DNA of 64,000 nucleotides from Moniliella sp. 'wahieum'. Lineage: Eukaryota; Basidiomycota; Moniliellomycetes; Moniliellales; Moniliellaceae. Position numbers and translations under genes: made by a program. Below the pieces are notes generated by a model. The model was not told the DNA's origin. It was given only the letters and a program-made list of their open reading frames with translations, and made no database searches. The DNA lies in the NCBI GenBank assembly GCA_003971905.1, contig RSEE01000026.1:1-64000 (forward strand), given 5' to 3'. Positions 31,975-42,347 of this stretch are shown piece by piece. Position 1 is the first letter of the stretch; each line of letters starts with the position of its first letter.

Positions 31975-34281
31975 ATGACACACGAGGAAGAGTCCATCCC
32001 GCTTGCAGATATGAGCACCCCCCGCCCCGCCTCGACCGCCGAGAGCGACACACTGGCCGCCACCAGTGACTTTCCCCCCACCCTCACCTCCACCACAACC
32101 GGCATGGGTTCATCCTATGCACGCACCGACACTGCCTATACTCAGAGCTTGGACGGACTGGACGCACACTCCAAGCTCAGTCCCAAGTCGGACGACGAGG
32201 GCCGTTCGGACCTGGACCCCTTGGACGCGCATGCCCATTATCCCAGGAGAGACGCGCATGGCGACCAAAACGATGGCGATGGCAATGGCAATGGCGATGG
32301 CGATGGCAATGGCGATGGCGATGGAGATTCGTTCCTTGGCGACGAAATGGGAGAGGATACCCTGATTCCAGAAGGGGGTACGCGTATTACCTCGTACCTG
32401 ATTCGGGTTGTGCTCATCGCCTGCTTGAGCGGACTTCAATTTGGGATGGATGTAAGTGCGCTCCCCCCAGGCCCGGACTTGGACCCCATACTGACGTCGC
32501 GGGTTGCTTGGTACAAGACTGGTGCTGCTTCAGGTATGCTGGTTGCCATCCATGGTGATCTGGGCCATCCTTTGTCTGCAGGGGAGCAAGAACTGGTGGT
32601 CTCTGCCACGACAGCGGGGGCGATCGTGGGCTCGCTCTGTGCTGGCCGTGTGGCCGATTGGGCAGGGCGCAAAAAAGTGATGGTGACAGCAGCGATCTTG
32701 TTCCTGTTGGGCGGACTGGAACAAGCGGCGAGCCAAGTGGTGCAAGAACTCGTGGTCGGGCGGGCAATTCAAGGGGTGGCCGTTGGGATGGCCAGTATGG
32801 CCACGCCCCTGTTCTTGGCTGAAGTGGCACCAAGCGACATCCGCGGTCGCTTGGTAGGGATCAACTCGTTGCTCATCACGGGGGGGCAGGTGGTCTCCTA
32901 CATCATCTCGGCAGTGTTCTACCACACTTCCCATGGATGGAGGTGGATGGCCTTATCGGGATGTGTACCAGCTGTTGTTCAGCTGGTCAGTTTGATCGCT
33001 TTGGACGAGTCCCCGCGCTGGTTGATTCATCAGGGTCGGGTTTCGCAGGCCCGCCACGTCTTGAGCCGCATCTATCCTGCTGCTCCCTTTCTGGTGATCG
33101 AAGAGGATTACGCGGATTACCAATACTTTTGGGCAGACAGCGTATGAAGCACGCGCCTCCGCGCGTGCCGCCGAGGCCGAGCATCGGGAAACCCGATCGC
33201 AGGAAGTTATGCTCACTCGGCTCCAGTGGTGGCGGTCCAACATGGCCGCGTCGATCAAGGAATCGGTCCAGCCCGGAATCGCACAGCTCAAGATGCTCTT
33301 TGGCGTGCCGGCCAATCGCCGTGCGCTCGAGCTGGCCGCCGGGCTGCTCTTTTTCCAACAGATGATTGGTTTCAACAGTCTCATGTACTTTTCCTCCAAA
33401 CTCCTCTTTATGGCCGGGTTTGAAAACCCCAACGCTATGGCAATCGGGATTGCGGTAGCTAATCTGGTAGGAACAATGGGAGCGATTCGCTTGGTGGATA
33501 CCATCGGTCGCCGTCGCCTGTTACTTCGCACCATTGCTCTCGCCGCCCTTTCCCTCGCTTTCCTCGCGATTGCCCTGCACAACGTTAATATGAAGGACGT
33601 GACGGAACAGGCCTCCTCCTCCCTTTCGGGCTCGGGGACTGCCCCACCTCGCTCTGGTGGACATGCGGGCTGGGCTTATGCCAGCTTGGCTGCCGTACGT
33701 TGAGCGCATTGTTCACACTTGTCGGGGATGCTGATACTGACCCTCTCCTCCTAATTCTACTTTTTGCTCTCTCCAGATGATCCTCTTTACTTTGTTTTAC
33801 GCTCTAGGACTCGGGATTATCCCCTGGCTCGTCTCGTCTGAAGTGTTTGCCTCGCCTGTGCGTGCCGTCGGAGGCGGCGTGGCTTCGGCGGTGAACTGGA
33901 TTGCCAACCTGATTGTGTCGGCTACCTTTCTCGACTTGGTCGTACGTACCCATTGCTTCCCTGCTGCCCTACCACTGGATGGAGGAAAGTGACTGACATT
34001 GCTGTTGTGCACAAACCGTCTCGCAGCGCGCGGTCACGGCGTCGGGGTCGTTTGGCATCTATACTGGCATGGCCGTCTTGGCCTGGGTATTTACCTACTT
34101 GCGCCTGCCCGAGCTAAGTGGAGTGTCGATCAACGATGTCCAGCGTGCCTTTGGCGCTACGGAGGGGCTGGCGGGGGCGCAGGCGTACCAAGCGTTGCCG
34201 CAGCTGGCGTCGGTGGTGGACCTGGACGAAGAGCGCGATGGTGGCGAGGAGAGGCGGGTAGCTGCCGTGCAAGAACAATGA
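31975..34281 (+). CDS. Myo-inositol/sugar transporter of the MFS sugar-porter family
   Basis: Proton-coupled sugar porter of the plasma membrane, closest in motif pattern to fungal inositol transporters (FGMD-TG, SGMLVAI, GDLGHPLSAGEQELVVS). About 140 acidic N-terminal residues include a (Asp/Asn-Gly)n run. GRVADWAGRKK, ESPRWLI, VDTIGRRRLLL and PWLVSSEVF are the standard family motifs. Introns are 32452-32517 (66 bp, in frame), 33695-33776 and 33942-34026. A frame correction near 33140 joins YFWADS to YEARASARAAEAE. Twelve membrane segments can be placed. ATG 31975 (MTHEEESIP) is preferred because a CCCCACAG acceptor lies just before it; the frame is open upstream to 31717. The C-terminus ends in EERRVAAVQEQ. 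Substrate specificity is inferred. Confidence 0.88.
32267..32331 (+). repeat. GATGGC/AATGGC hexanucleotide repeat, coding
   Basis: About ten units of GATGGC or AATGGC encode an alternating Asp/Asn-Gly run in the cytosolic N-terminal tail of the MFS transporter. Length polymorphism would stay in frame. Confidence 0.85.
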
Positions 34282-34319
34282 TGATGATGGTGATGATGAT
34301 GGTGATGATGATGATGATC
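34278..34319 (+). repeat. GATGAT/GGTGAT trinucleotide array
   Basis: An array of ATG-ATG/GTG-ATG units that overlaps the stop codon and 3' flank of the transporter gene. Confidence 0.85.
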
Positions 34320-34724
34320 CTGGTCGGTGAGGTTGATCGAGGAGCAGGGCAGGGGAAGAGAGGGGTTGCGTGGGACGGACGAGTGGGGTAGGCGAGTAGT
34401 TGGGCATGTCGAGTATCTACAGGGGGCGTACCGAGTGTGGGATCAGATGGATGCATGATGCCTCCCATCGATGATCGGCGCAGCTGGTCGGAGTCAGGTA
34501 CACTTGCTAGCTGCGCATTGATCGGTTGTTGATTGATCGCCCCCTGTTGGCCGCCTCGCCCGTCGCCTCGCCCATCGCCTCGCTCACCACCCCCACCATC
34601 GCCACCACCATCGCCGTCCCCGCGCCCAGCGTGCAGCGTCCGTGTTGGCGTCCCCGCCGCTGTGCTCCATCAGCAGCGCCTTCTCAGGCAGGCCGCCTCC
34701 CCCGCCACCCATCCCGCTCACGCC

Positions 34725-36984
34725 ATGCCTTCCGCCGCCTCCTTCTCCCCTAGCAGCAATCACCGCCACTCCAGCCTGTCCCACGGCATTCTCCCTGCCC
34801 CCGCCCCGCTCTCGGGCACCCTTCCATCCATGTCGGCCGCCCACAGCTTTGCGCCCTCCTTCTCCAGTCTAGCCGTCGCCGCCGCCGGCGACTCCCTCCG
34901 CCCCCCGTCTTGGACCAGAGCGCTCTTTCGCCCGCCGAGTATGCTGCCTACATCCCCGCCCTGCTTGCTCTGCGCCGCCTTCCGAGGCCGGCATTGACGG
35001 CTTGTACGACGAGCAAAGCGCGCTCCAATATCTGCGCGAAAAGTGCAAACTCGAGCTCAAGGACGAGGCCATGATCTTGGCCCTGTTCGAACGCACCCCG
35101 CTCGGCATCCAGCCCGGCCACTTTTTTGCCTGGCTCCGGCTCGTCTCGTGGGTCCAGCAGGGCAAGCTGCCCAGCAAAAAACTCCTCTTCACCCAAAGTA
35201 CGTTGGATATTGGCTTACTTTCCTCCCCCCCCGTTCCTTCCTGAGCCGTCTCTGACTCCTTCCCCCCCACCCTCTCCCGCATGGCGCCTACAGCCCAGCC
35301 AGCCCAGACGTTTGTTGGTGCCCCCTCCGAGTATGAGGCAGGGCGGCACCCGGGCAAGACAGTCGCTTCGGCTTTGCGATCCCCCTTGGCCGCTCCCTCC
35401 GATTCTCCGCGTGCCTCCCGGCTGGGATACGGACCGGCACCACAACGACGGGGAAGGCGCGCCAAACGGCCTCGTCCTCGGCGGCCGCCATCCCGCCGTC
35501 GTCGTTGGCGAGTGTAGCCAGTGCCGAGCCCGAGCAAGTGCCGAGCAAAGACGTGGCCCGGCCCCATCCGCGTGTGGCCACCCAACCCTCATACCCACCC
35601 ACCGCGCTTGCGTCGTCCACGGGCCAACAGCGAACCCATGCGGTGTCCCAGCCGGTAACCAATAGCAAAAATCCCTTCCGCCCCTCGCTATCTCAGATCC
35701 CGTCCGAGACCGAGGGCGTCGACTCGGTTCCCGCCTCGGTCCCCTCTCTTCCAGTCCCGGCGCCTGCCTCGCTGCATCACCACCACCAGAACCACCACAC
35801 CACCACCATACCCCCCGGCCCTTGCAGCAGCCCCTCCCCTCTCACCACCATTCGCATCGTCTGGCCCCCAGTGACCCGGTTCCTGCCCCGGCCCCCGCAC
35901 ATCCCCTCTCCGGATCGCGGGCCCTCCTGCCCCTTCAACCGTGTCGTCGACGCGTACCCTGCCTCTCGATGCGTTGATTGGCTTCAATCCTAACCCAAAC
36001 CCATTCAAGCAGCCCAAACCACGGCTGGTACGTCCCACGCCCGTTGTGGCCGCCTCGCGACGCCCCGTGTCGCAAACGTTTGGCACGGGTGCCGAGGTGC
36101 GGGATGGAGAGCGGGACCTGAATGCGCCCACGCCTGCACCCCGTTGGTCTCTGGACGAAAGCAATGGGTATGTGGGGTACAAGCAAAACGACCGTTTGGG
36201 CGTGACGATGCCGTCGCGTGCGCCCATCAGTCCCTTGATCCAGGCGGGCCTGGACGCTGCGTCGGAAGTGCAAAGGGCCAAACAAGCCTTGCCTCCCAAA
36301 ACGTATACGACCATCCAACGAAGTACCCTTCATCCCTCCCCGTTCAAGCCCAAGGCGGCCAAGTCGGCGACGACCAAAAAGACAGCGGCAGCGCTTCCGC
36401 CTCGTTCCACCGCCACTGGCACCTCGGCGACCGAGGCGGGACCCAAATTGGTCGCCCCGCAACCGCGTCGGGCGGCTGCTGGGACCGATCTGAGCCAGCA
36501 CCGGAAAAAACCATCGTCCCGCTCGGAAGCGTTGGACGAGGATGAGATCCGCTCGATGCGCAGCGTCAAAAGTGGCAAGAGCAAGCACAGTACGATGACG
36601 CGCCCGCCCCCGCTGCCGCTTCCAGACCCAAGGGTGGCGCCTGGGATGGGCGATCTGTTGGGCTCCCACCTGGCCAGTCTTGGCGCTGGCGGACGTCCCA
36701 AGTCGCGTGGCGCAGGCATGCCCAAGCTGCACATCCCTGACGAACTGCCTTCGGACGCGGCCATGGCCAACAGTACGGCCGGGTCGGTGACCAACTGGCT
36801 GCGCGAGCAAGATACCTTAGTCCGTGCGCGCAACCAAGCGCCGAGTCGCATGGCCAAGTCGCCCGTGCCACTTTCGTCCGCCTCGACCCACAGTACCTCT
36901 GCCAGGGGGAGGGGGAAGGGAGGGCGAGTCGAGTTTACTGGTAGATGGGGCAGATGGGATCAGTCGGCCAAGGAACCCATTTGA
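34725..36984 (+). CDS. EH-like domain protein with NPF motifs
   Basis: Probable endocytosis-type adaptor, inferred. A Ser/Pro-rich start leads into ALSPAEYAAYIPALLAL and, after a frame correction, DEQSALQYLREKCKLELKDE and GHFFAWLRLVSWVQQGK. The last resembles the second helix-loop-helix of an EH (Eps15-homology) domain, without a clear calcium-binding loop. An intron follows at about 35199-35301 (GTACGT...CTACAG). The rest is disordered and Pro/Ser-rich, with NPFRPS and NPNPFKQP. NPF is the tripeptide bound by EH domains. The C-terminal 330 residues are open (stop 36984), with APISPLIQAGLDAASEVQRAK as the most protein-like part and basic/Ser-rich stretches. Several frame changes between 34950 and 35950 keep the middle uncertain. 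The EH call rests on pattern, not on a search. Confidence 0.58.
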
Positions 36985-37743
36985 CAGGCGACAGAGCCCC
37001 GTCCATCCTCGGCTTCGCCTGGGCCTGCACCGCCCGTACGGCCCGCACTGGTGCTAAGCCACTCGCCTTCCGCCACCCCCACCCCTCTTCCCAGGGACTG
37101 AGGATGAGTCTTCGGGCCATGGGGACGGTCCCTGCGACCACGCATGATCGTCCCTTGCCAGCGACGGTCCCAAGCCGCCCCACTGAACTGACTTTCGCCC
37201 CCATTCAATGACACACCTCACTCGCCATACGACCCGCATACTCTTTATCGCTCTTTAGCTTTGACCTTTTGTGTCCCCACAGGACACGGGACCGCCGCCT
37301 TCCCATCTCCTTGTTTCTAACCCTCTTCCTATCCATCTCACCAGAAATCCCTGTCCTTCCCATTGCTTGCTTCCTCCTTCAGTTTCTACTAGGCTATGAA
37401 CTGGCACTACTGCGGCACCTGTCGGCCTCGGAGGCGTAGAGGGGTCAGGGGGGTACCCTACTCTGTTGGGCAACATCCCTGCCTGTCCGAGCGGTAAGAG
37501 TATGGCAGCGCTGAAATCTTGTGCGCTCATGTCCACTCCCTCGTTTTCAACCGATACCTCTTGTCTTTCCCATTGTCTTTCTCTTGATGTTAAAGTATGG
37601 CTTGATGTTAAAGTAGGGTGCCGTGGTACGCTCGTTCGAACTTAGGATAGGTGGTAGGTCAAACCCCAACGGGAGACCAATGAATTGGCACCCCAGCTCG
37701 CCGTGTTTGGACCGTCCAACATCCAATCCTGTCCAGCATTCAC
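36985..37743. other. Convergent intergenic region
   Basis: Between the EH-like gene and NUDC. It includes a short TGATGTTAAAGTA duplication near 37586-37616. No supported gene. Confidence 0.55.
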
Positions 37744-38484
37744 TTAAACTGGACCTTGCTCCAATCAATGTTGTCGGGCAAGCCCGAGGCCGAGGGGGCG
37801 GCGTGGCCGTCGCCAGCCTGGGCCAGTTGGGCCAGGACTTCCGGTGGCAAGGAGGCTGTGGACGGGTCGGGTTCGGACTGCTTGCCCATCGCCTTCATGC
37901 GTTTTCCCACATCATCTTCTCCACCACCGCACGTTCTTCGCCCTGCAAGTCGCTCAGACTCGATGCCTCGGGCACAATCTTGCGCACATCAATCTCCGGT
38001 CCTTGGTCAACACGTGCGACCACCAGCCGACTTGTCCACCTTCTCCAACACAATCGCAACCACCTTGGAATCCTCTGTCCGCCCGCCGCCCATCCCAGTC
38101 AGCATATACACACACATACACACACATCACTCCCCAGGCCTCACTTCACTTCCCCGCTACATGCACGTACGTACCCAACGTCCAAAACTTTCCTCCTCCT
38201 TGATCGGGCCAGGAAGGTCGCCCTGCACCAGCGCCGGCTCGCCCTTGAACCCGACGGAAAGGTGGGTGCGCTTGATCACGACGGCGAGCTGCTTGGCGCG
38301 TGTGCCCTCGGGCACGGGAACATTGACCGACACTTGGTCCAGCGTTTGGGTCCACGAGTAGGGCAGCGCCGCTTGCTCCGCTGCCTCGCGCGCAGCTTGG
38401 GCCGCGTCGTACGCCTCGCGCTCCTCGGGGAGAGCTGTCGATGGCGTCCTGGGACAGGGGGGCGGAGGAGGGCGCAGAGCTCAT
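37744..38484 (-). CDS. NUDC: Nuclear distribution protein NudC (CS domain)
   Basis: Cytosolic chaperone-like protein of the dynein/LIS1 pathway, needed for nuclear migration. The CS domain reads [38 protein letters not shown] and ESFWTL. After a 100-bp intron (38075-38174, containing a CA repeat) exon 2 gives [16 protein letters not shown]. The NudC-specific C-terminus follows ([35 protein letters not shown]), ending [10 protein letters not shown] and a stop at 37744. A T run at the exon 1 end (38184-38187, A on the + strand) is one short for FWT, and further small indels lie near 38005 and 38425. The start at 38484 gives the compact fungal form without the animal N-terminal domain. An in-frame upstream ATG at 38637 adds a low-complexity leader and is less likely. 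Confidence 0.92.
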
Positions 38485-38960
38485 CGCGGTAGCAGCGAGG
38501 GATGGGGGGGAAGTGGTGGTGGTGGTGGTGGCAGTGGGGCCGTGGCCGTGGAGGGGCGGCGCACGGGTGGGGCCACCCGCTGTGGTTATTGGTGGCGCTC
38601 GAGCCGCCTCGAAGCTTTGGAACGGGTGCTTGAACATTTCACGCTTCGCAGGAGCAGCCAGGCGGTAGGGTTAGGGTCACGTGTTACTAGTAGCCCATGC
38701 CAGCCAGTCCCAAGTGGTATTTGTGCTAAGGCACCGACGCCTGCCCCACCGCCATTCCCCCCAGCCGCGGCAGACTAGCATACATCGCATCCGATTACAG
38801 CGGAGCCAAGCGCACCCGAAAGCACGCCGCCAGCATGTATGCCCTGCACGGCGCCAGGCGGCAAGCCTGGGCACGCAGGGGGGACAGCAGAGAGAGAGAT
38901 ACAGAAGCAGCCCTGCCGAGCGCGGCGATAGATAGCCCGCTGGGAGCGTCAGGGGGGTTA

Positions 38961-39679
38961 TCAAGTGTAAGTATTCCAAGCGTTCCAGGCGGTTATGCCT
39001 CGAGAAGGATGGGCGTATCGGGACCTGCCACCGCCTGGCCCAGGCCGGCACTTTGTGTTGCAGACGACGGCGGAGCGAGCGAGGGTCCGGCCGCCAACCG
39101 AGCGCCGCTGGCGAAAGGTCGGCGTCCAGCGCCCCGACCAACGTTCGTCGGGCGAGCAGGTGCGCCGCTGCGGCCCGGTCGACGCGCACCAACGCCGAGC
39201 ATGCCCAGTCCCAACGTGCACGATGGCCTGGCGCGTGGGCGGTCCGTCGGGCCGCAGGCTCAGGAGGTAGGCCGCGCACGAGGTTACTGCCACCGCCACA
39301 CACGGTCGGCCCGGCGGCGGGCGTAGAGGCGTTGCAAGATGCGCATCTGCGCGGCTTGGTACCAGGAGATACTGTCGGTGCTGGGACGCGTTGGATCGAT
39401 GGTAATGGCCGCGGCTGTGCGCTTGTCGTTCGGGGTCGAGGGCACTTCGTCCGTCTTGCGTGGCTCGCTTGGCATGCTCCGCGTGCCCCCGCGCGGGATG
39501 GTACCCATTCCGAAGTACGCCAGCAGCCAGGGTACGACGGGCGCCGTCGGATCAATGCGGCAGAGGGGTTGTGTGATCGGGCTTGGAACGAGGCGCGGCG
39601 AGCCAAGGCCGAGGAAGGGGGAGAGGAAGAGGAGGAAGGAAGGTGGTGGCGGTGGAAGAAGAGGCGACAGGGTGGACAT
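38961..39679 (-). CDS. Unresolved coding region downstream of the F-box gene
   Basis: I do not recognise this. From ATG 39679 a frame gives a hydrophobic Pro/Leu start, then RIDPTAPVVPWLLAYFGMG, DEVPSTPNDKRTAAAITI and SWYQAAQMRILQRLYARRR, stopping at 39284. Downstream another - strand frame reads like protein (ALVRVDRAAAAHLLARRTL, then WRPDPRSLRRRLQHKVPAW) to about 38960. It could be a separate small gene, the C-terminus of the F-box protein after an intron or frame error, or both. Coordinates are only an envelope. Confidence 0.35.
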
Positions 39680-41406
39680 TGGGCGTACTGGCTGGCCTCG
39701 GCCGTGGGAAATGGGAGATGAGAGGATGAAACCGAGGCAGAGCAGGAAGGTGGGACTGGGGCCGAGGCGAGCAGAGGCGAGACGTGGTGGTGTCCCAGGG
39801 GGTTTTGGCCCTGCTCAGGTCCACCACGCGCACTTGGCTCGGGTGGCTGGCTTGGGCATAATCGATGAGCAACGCGCGCCCAATGGGCGAGATGTAGAGC
39901 GCCCGTCCATCGCACGAGGCAAGATGGGCGATTCCGACGCCGGGCCAGTAGGCCGGTACCTCGCCCCACTCGTCGTCGCTGCCAAAATCCAGCACGGCAA
40001 CCAAGGGTTGCGGAGCGGGGCTGGGGAAGCCAAGCGAAGCCGGTGCGTGCCCAAACAGCGTCGCACAGCCGCGGAGGATCAAGACGCCTTGCCCCGAAGC
40101 GACCAAGATGGCGTCGTGAGCCACGTCGCGGGTAAAGACCGTGTCGAGCAGCGCCAAGTCCCTTGCCAGCGGTGGTCCTTGGGTGATGCGAGCTTCCGCA
40201 GCCGCACATGCCGACGTGGGGGGCAGGTCAAAGCAAGTGTTGAAGACAAATGTTGGCTCGGATCCAAACAACGTTCCCGACGCCACCGCTGCGCCCATCG
40301 CCCACACCAACGTAGCCGCCTCCCCCTCGCGTGGGGACGAAGCACAACAAACAGATCGTCCCACGTTGGGGGCGGCCAGCCGTGCCGGCGGGAAGGGAGG
40401 AGGGTAGTGGACAAATAGATAAAGTGGTCATCGTAGTCAAACGAGCGGGGAATGGTGGTGCCTCTGTCGGCGGGCAAAAGGTGGGCGAGAGAGAAAAAGT
40501 GGGTTTGGGTCATGGGGGCAGTGCCATTGGACAAACGTGCCGTCGCCTGCCACCAGGGCGGCCGATAGACCGTTGACCTTGATGTTGGTACGAGGACCAA
40601 CGACTGCACGCCGGGCGGCAGAGGCAACTGGCCCATCAGTTTGAATTGGCCACGCCGATCGGATCCGGGAGTAGGATGCTGGGCACGAAACAGGTGGACG
40701 GTACAGATAGCATGGGCCCCCCACGTTTGGGCCGACAGAATGAACTGGTCGCCATCCGACTCGAGCGCCGTGGACCGAAGCGCAAGCGGACCAGCCGACC
40801 CAGGCGGCATGCCGCCCCGGTTGGAAGCAAGTTCTTCCGGGGGGAGCGGAGGTGGCGTGCCCCACAGAAGCTCGTGCGACTGCACATCCACCACCCATGC
40901 GTCGCCCTGCACACCGGGTACGAGCAAGGCTTGGTGGCGGGGCAAGGCGATCAGGCGCCGCTGGAGCGCGTTGCGGGCAAGACAGGTGCGGAACGTGGCG
41001 ACAAGCTCGCCAAGAGGGCCTGGTGGCGCGGCGCACGTATTCGGCGGGCCATAGAGAGAGACGACGTGGCATATGGAAGGGAGCAAAATGGGCGTGCGAG
41101 CGCGACGGCCGAGGCCGGTGCCCCATTGGCGGGCCAAGGCATGGTGCAGCACCACGAGCGAACGCCAGGAATGCACCGAGGCAAAGGCCCCGTCTCATCC
41201 GGCGGGGCAGCGCTGGCGCGCGTGGTGGGCGCAGGCGGAAGGAGGCCGTGGCGCTTGGCCAGGCCGTACCAGACAGCGTCGGCCATGGCCAAGTGGTACC
41301 ACGCCTTGCACACCCGCGCGGCCACGGCCAGCTCCGCGGGGGACAGCACGCCCGAGGCCAATACGTCGCAGGCCACCTCGAAGGAGAGGGCACTGAGGAT
41401 GTCCAT
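39552..41406 (-). CDS. F-box protein with a large beta-rich C-terminal region
   Basis: Probable substrate adaptor of an SCF ubiquitin ligase. The N-terminus carries a good F-box (LSFEVACDVLASGVLSPAEL, ARVCKAWYHLAMADAVWY), with the CKAW motif typical of the fold. The remaining about 550 residues switch frames at least three times. They contain repeated segments reminiscent of a beta-propeller, such as VVDVQSHELLWG, DGDQFILSAQTWGAHAICTV, DYDDHFIYLSTTL and SPIGRALLIDYAQ. No WD or LRR signature is clear, so the substrate class is open. The start MDILSALSFE at 41406 is convincing. The 3' limit is not: the frame in use ends at 39552, but coding-like sequence continues (38961-39679). Confidence 0.72.
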
Positions 41407-42347
41407 GGGCGGGGTGCGCGGGGGGAAGAGCGGCGGCGGCCAGGAGGATGGAGATGGGGGCGGGAGGATGTCCGCCCCAAGGAAACGAAGCGAGGCCCCT
41501 GCTTGGCAGTAAGGTACTACTTCGAGCGGCCTACTCGTAGCCGGAGTGCACTTGAGCCACTCGCCACTAGTCAGCGCTCAGCCCCTGTCAGCCCACGGCA
41601 ATCGGATCTACAAGATCGAGATCATCGATCATCCGTTATCAATATTCAATCATCTTAATCATCGATCCACTGGGCGAAATCTGGTTGGGGTTTAAATAGG
41701 CCTGAGACCTTGTTTGGCCCTGAAGCTAGCGAGTATCGACTATCGGTTCATACATGGCGCTCACGAGCACGTTGAGCACGTTGAACGTCGAACCTTCAAG
41801 CAAACCCGGAAAAGGTGTTGCTAAGTAACTGAGTTCTTCGGCATATCTCGGTCGGTAGTCTGTCAGTTAGTTGCCACTGCCCCTTGTCAGCAGGTCCAGA
41901 TGCCTCTTCGTCGAAACACTGTGGCCTGTGCTCCCTCTGTCTACTGCATGTCTAATGTCTATCTACGCCATAGGAGGTCGTAGGGCAGGCCTTGGTGCTC
42001 ATGCGCTCACAATCCAAAGGTAAAGATGTATCTATCTGTCGTCGATCATCAGGGTTTCCCGCCAAAAACAGACTGTTGCAGCTAATACACAAGGGAAGAC
42101 GCTCAGGACAAACCCATAATTGCAAGCGAGGGAACACAGAGACCAGATAGAGATGGGAGTCGGAACCACCACAAGAACAGCAGACAACGTAAACAGCAAC
42201 ACACGGGAGACATATATGTTTGCGCAAAAAAGAGGAAAAGGAGATTGGCAGCAGTGCATCCAGACGAGGACAAGCGATGGGCCTGCTCGAGACCACCAAG
42301 ATCAATCCGGACCAATCTCGGTAGTGGAATGCAGTGGTGAACTCAGT
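41407..42347. other. Intergenic region with GATCATCGATCATC words
   Basis: Palindromic GATC/ATCGAT words cluster at 41618-41670, and TTGAACGTCGAA-type words at 41772-41800. The last 250 bases are the 3' flank of the GIT1-type gene. No gene is supported. Confidence 0.55.

Noticed and set aside
37473-37511. tRNA-Ser-like 5' half (TGTCCGAGCGGTAAGAG and GCTGAAATC)
   Set aside because: The D-arm resembles tRNA-Ser, but the anticodon stem does not pair, the base before the anticodon is wrong, and no GGTTCGAATCC-type T-arm follows.
38677-40209. Long - strand frame of 510 codons
   Set aside because: Most of it is Arg/Pro/Ser/Cys-rich and antagonistic to the better F-box frame; only its 39.0-39.25 kb part looks like protein, and this is noted separately.
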